From contig NZ_JAHXBN010000024.1 of NCBI RefSeq assembly GCF_019924045.1, positions 8,178-72,177 of the forward strand: a stretch of DNA of 64,000 nucleotides, given 5' to 3'. The position numbers and the translations under genes are program-made. The notes beneath the pieces were generated by a model, which saw nothing but the letters and a program-made list of their open reading frames with translations, searched no databases and was not told where the DNA came from. This document shows, in pieces, positions 58,053 through 64,000 of this stretch; within the stretch, counting starts at the first letter, position 1; each line of letters opens with the position of its first letter. The stretch comes from Dyadobacter fermentans. Its GTDB lineage: Bacteria; Bacteroidota; Bacteroidia; Cytophagales; Spirosomataceae.

Positions 58053-60500
58053 ATGAAAACCTTTACGTTCGTCATTTGCATTCTGCTCTCAGCGATTGCC
58101 TCCTATGCCGTAGCGCCCGCCGGCGGTTATGGCAATGCTCCTTCCACCACCGGCACGCCCGACAAGCAGCCGGCCGTAAATGCCGCACCGTTCAGTGTGT
58201 GTATTGAGGCTGAAAATTCCGATGGCACCGGGCCGATTACCGAAGATCCCAACGCTTCTAATGGCAAAACGCGGGGTGCGCAAGATAATTGGAACCATTA
58301 TGTTGACTATGAAGTATTTGGGGCGCCCGCCGGAAGGTACGCGCTCACGATCCGGTATTATGCGGAAGGCGATGCGTGGACCTGGCTTTCCATTAACGGT
58401 GCCGAAACGGCCCCGGTTGTGGGGTTACCTGCTACCAACTCCTGGAATATCGCCTGGGGAGAGCGTACAATCGATGTTACCTTAACCGAGGGTTACAGCA
58501 AAATTCGTCTTGGCGGCCTCCCCTTTCACAGCCCTACCCGCCAGGATAGAATCTGCCTTGTGAGGATCGGCGACACTGGTCAGCCTGTGTCGTGCAACTA
58601 TAAAATACGCCCATATTCGGTAGAGACTTACCCGGTTTATACGCCAGGGCAAACCATGAACCTGAGTGCCAAATGCACTGGCAGTGATTGTAGCGCCACC
58701 TCGTTCACATGGAGCGGCAATGGTATTGCGCTCAACGGTGAGACTATTTCGACAGCCGCCCCCATGACCGACGGAGACTATTTCTACTCGGTAACCGCTT
58801 CCAAACCAGGCTGTGCCGACACCACAGCGACCATGCAAATACGTGTACAATCCACACCTGTCGAATGCGATTACATTGTAGGGACGACTGTAAGCGATTA
58901 CACGCCGAGCTGCGGGCAAGGTATGTGGGCCATTGCAGATTGCAACGGGTTGGGCTGCTTGGGCCTCAATTACAAATGGTCTGGACCAGGCCTGGATGTT
59001 TCAGGTCCGGGAAAAACGTCTGTGAATTTCTATGCGCCCTCCCAGAACGGCACATACACCTATACCCGAACTACCTCGAAGCCGGGCTGCCCCGACAATG
59101 TCACCGAATTTAAGCTCACCATCACCGATTGTGGCGACGGGCCGTTCAAAGTATGCCTCGAAGCCGAGGATGCGGCCGGAACCGGGCCCGTTACAATGGA
59201 TCCGAATGCATCAGGAGGCAAGACGCGGGGCGGCCAGGACCGGCAGGATTACACAGTATCTTACCAGGTTCACGACGTCCAGGCCGAGGGCCCTCACGCC
59301 GTCACTTTCCGGTATTACGCCGAAGCCAATACGGCCATTGAAGTGACTATCAATAACGAAATTTTTCCATACAAAATAGAACTCCCGGCGTCGAACTCCT
59401 GGAATATCGTCTGGACCGAGCGGACTATCGTTTTTGCATTACAGAAAGGGCTGAATTTTATTGAAGTGAAAGGCTTGCCCGGTTACAGTCCGGTACGCCA
59501 CGATAAGATATGCGTCGAGCAAATGCCCGGCGTACCTCCTGCCTGCGATTTCGTGGTAGTACCGCACCTGTCCACTTTCACTCCGCAATGCGGCACACAG
59601 ATTACCCTCTCCTCGAATTGTTCCGGAGCGGATTGCGGCCCGGTGTTCTACAACTGGTATGGGCCGGATGGTTATGCCAGGTATACAAAAACGATCGACG
59701 TGCCGGTACCGGCCGCCAACGGAATATATTACTATACACTCGTGGCGGGTAAGGAAGGATGCGCCAGCCGACACATTCCGGTTTGGTTCACGGTGAACGA
59801 CTGTGGGTCTTCCGGCGGTGAAACCTCGGCTTGTGTGGAAGCCGAGCACATGGCCAGCAACGGACCTGGTACCAGCGATCCGAACGCTTCGAACGGTCAA
59901 ACACGCGGCGCTCAAAACAATTATGATTATTATGTGGATTACCAGATCAATAACTTCGCGGCCGGCACCTACCCGTTGACGCTCCGATACTATGCGGAAT
60001 CCGATGCGCAGGTAAGCGTGTCGGTAAATGGAAACGTACAGCTCTCCTCCGTGCTGTTAGGTGCATCCAACAGCTGGAATATCGTATCGCGGGAAGCTAC
60101 GGTCTACATTGCGGTACCTGCGGGCAACAGTGTGATCCGCATTCAGGGATTACCAGGCGCGGCTGTCCGTCAGGACAAAATTTGTGTCGGAAATTTGTCA
60201 GGCAATGCACGAATGGCCGTACCGGAGTTTGTTTCAACACCAACCGACGCACCATTGCTCCAAGCCTACCCCAACCCCGCGCCCGGGGAGTTCAAAGCGA
60301 GCTTTCACCTGAAAACCGGCGAAGCGGCCACCATCCGCGTGACCGACGTGCAGGGTAAGGTTTGGCATTCGCGGAGCGTCAAAGGCAAGGGCCCGCACGA
60401 GGAGCGCATCAGCCTCGGTAATGCCCCCGCAGGCATTTACCTGCTCCAAGTGAAGAAACCGGATTCGGTAGAAACGAAAAAGATTTTACTCACGCGTTAA
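58053..60500 (+). CDS. Large secreted protein with three CBM6-like domains and a T9SS sorting domain
   Basis: 815 residues from the ATG at 58053 (a longer frame from 57996 would read through the upstream structure). Signal peptide about 1-21. Three homologous domains (about 50-180, 365-490, 590-710) share CIEAENSDGTGP, DPNASNGKTRGAQDN, RYYAE and NSWNI with a closing RQDKICV, as in CBM6-type carbohydrate-binding modules. Between the first two lie two Ig-like modules and between the last two another, each with paired cysteines. The C-terminal 85 residues are the T9SS domain (AYPNPAPGEFKAS). No catalytic domain is present, so it probably binds polysaccharide at the cell surface. Confidence 0.8.
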   Translation: MKTFTFVICILLSAIASYAVAPAGGYGNAPSTTGTPDKQPAVNAAPFSVCIEAENSDGTGPITEDPNASNGKTRGAQDNWNHYVDYEVFGAPAGRYALTIRYYAEGDAWTWLSINGAETAPVVGLPATNSWNIAWGERTIDVTLTEGYSKIRLGGLPFHSPTRQDRICLVRIGDTGQPVSCNYKIRPYSVETYPVYTPGQTMNLSAKCTGSDCSATSFTWSGNGIALNGETISTAAPMTDGDYFYSVTASKPGCADTTATMQIRVQSTPVECDYIVGTTVSDYTPSCGQGMWAIADCNGLGCLGLNYKWSGPGLDVSGPGKTSVNFYAPSQNGTYTYTRTTSKPGCPDNVTEFKLTITDCGDGPFKVCLEAEDAAGTGPVTMDPNASGGKTRGGQDRQDYTVSYQVHDVQAEGPHAVTFRYYAEANTAIEVTINNEIFPYKIELPASNSWNIVWTERTIVFALQKGLNFIEVKGLPGYSPVRHDKICVEQMPGVPPACDFVVVPHLSTFTPQCGTQITLSSNCSGADCGPVFYNWYGPDGYARYTKTIDVPVPAANGIYYYTLVAGKEGCASRHIPVWFTVNDCGSSGGETSACVEAEHMASNGPGTSDPNASNGQTRGAQNNYDYYVDYQINNFAAGTYPLTLRYYAESDAQVSVSVNGNVQLSSVLLGASNSWNIVSREATVYIAVPAGNSVIRIQGLPGAAVRQDKICVGNLSGNARMAVPEFVSTPTDAPLLQAYPNPAPGEFKASFHLKTGEAATIRVTDVQGKVWHSRSVKGKGPHEERISLGNAPAGIYLLQVKKPDSVETKKILLTR

Positions 60501-60503
60501 TGC

Positions 60504-60537
60504 AAAAGCGGTTGCCTGAAATCAGGCAACCGCTTTT
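60504..60537. terminator. Bidirectional terminator
   Basis: AAAAGCGGTTGCCTG and CAGGCAACCGCTTTT pair perfectly (15 bp) around a four-base loop, with T runs on both sides, between the convergent CBM and M61 genes. Confidence 0.95.
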
Positions 60538-60540
60538 TGA

Positions 60541-62358
60541 TTATTTCCATTTACTTCCCAGCCAGGCCTTTCGGAATGTCTGCATATCGGCCGAAACCGT
60601 TTGCCCCGCTTCTTCGAACGTAACTACCTGCCAACGCGGGTTTTCGGCGAGTTCAAGCATTGCCGACTTCTGCTCGTCGCGGTGTTTATATTCCACTGCA
60701 ACCTGGTCGCCTGGTTTATGTGTTTTCAGTATGGAAGTCAATTCATCGTTTTTCGATACCATTCTTCCGTCCACTTTCAGGATTTCGTCGTCGATATCCA
60801 GTCCGGCTTTGTAGAGTGGGCTTCCGATGATGGTATTTGCCGTGATGGTGAGCCCTGCACCCTCTTTATAGCGCACATCGCCGATCCACGCTTGTCCTTC
60901 AAACTGTTTTTTCAGCAGCAACCCCGCCTTGGCGAGCAATGGAGCATAGTCCAGCGACTCGTGCCCATTGACATATTTTGCAAAAAACTGCTGTGCAAAT
61001 ACCTTGTCTTTGGTGTACGCGGCCAAAACCGTTTCCAGGTCAGCCACATTATAGGCGATCTCGGGTTTTCCATGTTTTGCCCAAACAGCCTTCATAAAAT
61101 CATCGAGGTTCAGCCCCTTGCCCCTTAGTTGAAGGTCCAATGCAAGCGCCACCGAGGCTCCGTAAGGATAGTAGGAAGTATAAATATTCGGATAATTCGT
61201 CTTATCGATCGCCACACCCGCATCTACAAAAACGGCATTGCTGCTGGCCTGCACAGGCGATATGCGCGTCGCGCCAACGGTATTTTCTTTTGTATTAACC
61301 AGGGATGTCAAGGTGCGGCAATAATCGTCCAGTGAATCGAAACCAGCTCTTTCGAGTAGCAGTTCTCCGTAATATTGGGTAAACCCTTCGGCAAACCAGA
61401 GTTCGAAACTCATATTGCTTTTTTCAAAATTGAATGGTTCCAGTGTTTTCGGGCGAATGCGCTCGACATTCCAGGTATGGAAGAACTCGTGTGAGAATAC
61501 GCCAAGCAGGTTGTCGGAACCGTCGAATGCGACCGGCAGGGTGATCATCGTACTGTTGCGGTGCTCCATACCGTCGCCTTTTACATAGGGGTTAATGCTG
61601 GCCAGAAAGGTGTAATTCCCGTTGTCAAATGCCGGAAATTCTCCGAAAACCATCCGCGCCTCCTCGGTAATGCGTTTTATTTTCCCGACAAATGCGGTAG
61701 CGAGTGAGTCGCTGCTCTTCGCCTCCAATGCAAGCCTGAACCGCGACGGCTTATTATCCGCATTGGGAACCGTCCATTCCTTGATCGTCAGCTGGCCGAT
61801 TTTGGTAGGCGAATCCATAAAGTACTGTAAATCGGGAGCTGTGAAAACATTCGCTTCTCCCGTTGTTTTGAGTTGCGTAGCGATCGTCCAGGAATTAGGT
61901 TCAGGCAGGTTGAATGCGACGGTTATCGGCGCTTTTTCCAGCTCCTTTACCCACATGAATGCAGCCGGCATATTGAAATGCACGCTGCTGGCATCGATTC
62001 CCGCGTAAGTGCCGTCGGGGTGGTTGGCATACAAAGTGTATGCTACCTTTACAAAACCGTTGGGAACGGCGATTTTGTATACATCACCATCCACGCGCTG
62101 CACCGGCACCGGCTTGCCCGATTTGTCGAATGCCGCCACGTCATAAATATTCTTCCCGTACTCGTGCGTCGCATACCTGCCCGGCGACGAGCGCGACATC
62201 CTGAAAAGCAGCTCCTTCTGAGGCGCATCCGTTACGCTCAGCGCTACGCGGGCCTCGTGGTGGACGATATTCGGAAAGGACACATCGTAGCGGATCGACT
62301 GCGCGAACGCGTACGAGCATAATAGGGGCGCGGCAAGCAATGCGGCCAGTTTTTTCAT
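60541..62358 (-). CDS. M61-family metallopeptidase (glycyl aminopeptidase-like) with PDZ domain
   Basis: 605 residues from the ATG at 62358; the upstream frame to 62433 precedes the signal peptide (1-20, ending AFAQ) and is rejected. The zinc motif HEFFH is at 290-294, followed by TWNVERIRP, typical of M61. The N-terminal domain (30-200) is the M61_N beta sandwich, and the last 100 residues form a PDZ domain (IGSPLYKAGLDIDDEILKVDGR). It would act in the periplasm on peptides. Confidence 0.9.
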   Translation of the reverse strand: MKKLAALLAAPLLCSYAFAQSIRYDVSFPNIVHHEARVALSVTDAPQKELLFRMSRSSPGRYATHEYGKNIYDVAAFDKSGKPVPVQRVDGDVYKIAVPNGFVKVAYTLYANHPDGTYAGIDASSVHFNMPAAFMWVKELEKAPITVAFNLPEPNSWTIATQLKTTGEANVFTAPDLQYFMDSPTKIGQLTIKEWTVPNADNKPSRFRLALEAKSSDSLATAFVGKIKRITEEARMVFGEFPAFDNGNYTFLASINPYVKGDGMEHRNSTMITLPVAFDGSDNLLGVFSHEFFHTWNVERIRPKTLEPFNFEKSNMSFELWFAEGFTQYYGELLLERAGFDSLDDYCRTLTSLVNTKENTVGATRISPVQASSNAVFVDAGVAIDKTNYPNIYTSYYPYGASVALALDLQLRGKGLNLDDFMKAVWAKHGKPEIAYNVADLETVLAAYTKDKVFAQQFFAKYVNGHESLDYAPLLAKAGLLLKKQFEGQAWIGDVRYKEGAGLTITANTIIGSPLYKAGLDIDDEILKVDGRMVSKNDELTSILKTHKPGDQVAVEYKHRDEQKSAMLELAENPRWQVVTFEEAGQTVSADMQTFRKAWLGSKWK

Positions 62359-62504
62359 GGACTGATTAAATGATTTTGAAGTGACAATGCACCAATTTAA
62401 CCCAATAACCGAACATTTAAAGCCCCCATACACCTACTAACCCGATTATTGCTTAATTTTTCCGGTTCAAATCCCATTAAACCTTTAAATAGTATCGACC
62501 TTTC

Positions 62505-63194
62505 ATGAAGAAACTGTTCCTTCCGCTCGCCCTGACCCTCGCTATCACCTCGCAACACGCTTACAGCCAGACAAAAGCGCTTTTCAATGGAAAAGATCTG
62601 AAAGGATGGCACATCGATGTGCCCGAAATGGACAAAGATCCGAAGGCTGTGAATCCGTTCCTCGTGCGCAATGGCCTGCTCGTGAGCCTGGGAACGCCCG
62701 GCGGGCACCTGATCACGGACGCGCAGTATGAGAACTTCCGGTTTACATATCAATACCGATTCGCAGGGAAGCCAGGCAACTGCGGTGCGCTGGTGTTCGT
62801 TTCCAAGCCGCGCGATTTGTATGATATGTTTCCCAAATCCATCGAAGTACAAATGATGCACCAGAATGCGGGTGATTTCTGGTGTATTCAGGAAGATATT
62901 ACCGTGCCCGACATGGAAAAACGCCGCGGGCCGAAGGAAAAATGGGGTGTGAACGGCGACAAGCTCCGCCGCATTCCCAACCTCACCGACGGCACCGAAA
63001 AGCCTTTGGGCGAATGGAATTCGATGGTGATAGAATGTGTTAAGAATTCAATTAAAGTATGGCTCAATGGCGTGTTGGTCAACTACGGCTATGACGCGAC
63101 GGCTTCGAAAGGTCAGATCGCATTGCAGTCGGAGGGCTCCGAAGTTGAGTTCAAGGATATTAAACTGACGCCGATTAAAGCGCTATCCAAATAA
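62505..63194 (+). CDS. DUF1080 (3-keto-disaccharide hydrolase-like) secreted protein
   Basis: 229 residues with a signal peptide (1-21, ending AYSQ). The text ALFNGKDLKGWHIDVPEM and FRFTYQYRFAGKPGNCGALVFVS, SIEVQMMHQNAGDFW and WNSMVIECVKNSIKVWLNGVLVN follow the concanavalin-like DUF1080 family, some of which hydrolyse 3-keto-glycosides. The lspA start codon overlaps its stop by one base, so the two are cotranscribed, perhaps by chance. Confidence 0.88.
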   Translation: MKKLFLPLALTLAITSQHAYSQTKALFNGKDLKGWHIDVPEMDKDPKAVNPFLVRNGLLVSLGTPGGHLITDAQYENFRFTYQYRFAGKPGNCGALVFVSKPRDLYDMFPKSIEVQMMHQNAGDFWCIQEDITVPDMEKRRGPKEKWGVNGDKLRRIPNLTDGTEKPLGEWNSMVIECVKNSIKVWLNGVLVNYGYDATASKGQIALQSEGSEVEFKDIKLTPIKALSK

Positions 63195-63706
63195 TGAACC
63201 TTAAATCAAACCGTCTGGTCAGGAATATCGCCATTGTCGTGGTGCTGATCGCCAATATCGGCTGTGATCAGATCTCGAAAAGCGTGGTGAGGGAGAATGT
63301 GGGCTTTTATCAGACGATCCACGTGATCAAAGACTACGTGACCATTACCTATGTCGAAAATACGGGGGCATTCCTGAGCCTGGGGAGTTCTCTGCCCGAT
63401 TCGATCAAGATATTTGTGCTGTCCGTCATCCCGCTGATCGCCTTGCTATTCGGTATCATTTACCTGTTGACCAAAAAGAACCTGACCTGGCTCAGCGCGC
63501 TCGCATTGAGTTTTGCCATTGGCGGCGGTATCGGTAACATTTACGACCGGCTCGTGCACGGCTCGGTCACGGATTTCATGCATATCAATTTCGGGTTATT
63601 CCAAACAGGCATATTCAATATGGCCGATGTGTCGATCATGACGGGGATGTTTATCTTCCTGTATCAGTCGTATAGCCGGCAAAAGTCGAGGTTTCCAGGT
63701 ATTTGA
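63194..63706 (+). CDS. lspA: Lipoprotein signal peptidase (signal peptidase II)
   Basis: 170 residues with four hydrophobic helices. The catalytic Asp pair is at 118 (GIGNIYDRL) and 145 (FNMADVSI), and the first half has the CDQISK and VENTGAF motifs of the family (GCDQISKSVVRENV, TYVENTGAFLSLGSSL). It cleaves the signal peptide of prolipoproteins in the inner membrane, for example the lipoproteins encoded elsewhere here. Its start overlaps the DUF1080 stop (TAATG). Confidence 0.93.
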   Translation: MNLKSNRLVRNIAIVVVLIANIGCDQISKSVVRENVGFYQTIHVIKDYVTITYVENTGAFLSLGSSLPDSIKIFVLSVIPLIALLFGIIYLLTKKNLTWLSALALSFAIGGGIGNIYDRLVHGSVTDFMHINFGLFQTGIFNMADVSIMTGMFIFLYQSYSRQKSRFPGI

Positions 63707-63757
63707 GAGGGCATTGGGAATGCGGGTCTGTTGGTCAACATGGGTGTGTGGCGCAAT

Positions 63758-64000
63758 CTTTGTTGTTACATGCCTGACGGCATTTTACCACACACCGGTC
63801 TCACTTCATTTGCTACCAATATTACATCGCTAACGCGATTGGGCATTAATGCAAAATAGCCTCATCGCAAGTGCCGTTAAGCACGCAATGTTGGTAGCAA
63901 CCCGACAACCAAACGGCACATCGCCAAGCGCAAGAGGCACGCAATGTTGGTAGACAAACGGAATTGGCGCGTTTGGAATATTGCAACGCCGTTACAATTT
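63758..64000. repeat. Nested inverted-repeat element, copy B, with an extra partial copy
   Basis: Left arm 63758-63785 (CTTTG...GGCATTT with ATGCC-TGAC-GGCAT). Inner arms CTACCAATAT (63813-63822) and ATGTTGGTAG (63888-63897), and inner hairpins ATCGC-TAAC-GCGAT (63826-63839) and GTGC-CGTTAA-GCAC (63871-63884). A partial right module GCACGCAATGTTGGTAG recurs at 63937-63953. The right terminal arm is not recognised before the window ends. No gene was seen here. Confidence 0.7.

Noticed and set aside
62464..62476. GTTCAAATCCC, like a tRNA T-loop
   Set aside because: No acceptor stem, anticodon arm or 3' CCA can be paired around it; it is a promoter-region coincidence before the DUF1080 gene.

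Overview
The window looks like a chromosomal segment of a Bacteroidota bacterium. Four products carry (or consist of) a type IX secretion C-terminal sorting domain, several promoter regions hold the Bacteroidota -7 box TAnnTTTG, and the gene content (DUF1080, M64 and M61 peptidases, PIG-L deacetylase, carboxynorspermidine decarboxylase, TolC/RND efflux, AraC and MocR regulators) is typical of Cytophagales. A Dyadobacter-like member of the Spirosomataceae is my best guess; this is inference from style and protein content, not a database match. GC is moderate, genes are dense, and no tRNA, rRNA, CRISPR array, insertion sequence or prophage was recognised.

Layout. 1-6.8 kb: 5' end of pyrG, a secreted PIG-L deacetylase, nspC, an exonuclease-bestrophin pair, two paralogous small secreted proteins of unknown function and an AraC regulator. 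7-13.1 kb: a tripartite efflux operon in the order TolC, RND pump, adaptor. 13.1-20 kb: exported proteins, a serine hydrolase, an MFS carrier, an alpha/beta hydrolase, a sugar-phosphate isomerase-like protein and one copy of a nested inverted-repeat element. 20.2-23.6 kb: a four-gene operon of unknown function (coiled-coil protein, two-TM coiled-coil protein, membrane-anchored Ppx/GppA-like actin-fold protein, polytopic membrane protein). 23.6-26.5 kb: a possible restriction-modification locus with a PD-(D/E)XK protein and an N6-adenine methyltransferase separated by an antitoxin/PIN-toxin pair. 26.5-30.6 kb: DinB protein, a TetR-controlled MFS operon and a ParA plus ribbon-helix-helix pair. 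30.6-34.8 kb: tandem secreted M64 peptidases with a lipoprotein. 34.9-46.7 kb: a PLP decarboxylase/NTF2/DinB/EamA operon opposite a MocR regulator, a Zn/Cd-type P-type ATPase, two flavin-binding PNPOx-fold proteins and a second MocR-MFS operon. 46.7-57.9 kb: mixed housekeeping and regulatory genes, including an AraC/YceI versus cytochrome c divergent pair with a clear direct-repeat operator, an ECF sigma factor with a membrane partner, and a radical-SAM/DUF4130 DNA-repair pair. 58-63.7 kb: a large CBM-only T9SS protein, an M61 peptidase, a DUF1080 protein and lspA. The window ends in a second copy of the nested repeat.

Most striking are the structured non-coding parts: a nested inverted-repeat element present at least twice, three intergenic hairpins whose arms are built from different 8-10 bp phased repeats, and a perfect three-way-junction fold just upstream of the CBM gene. 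The best candidate for an undescribed protein system is the 20.2-23.6 kb operon. All functional calls rest on reading motifs by eye; none was confirmed by a search.
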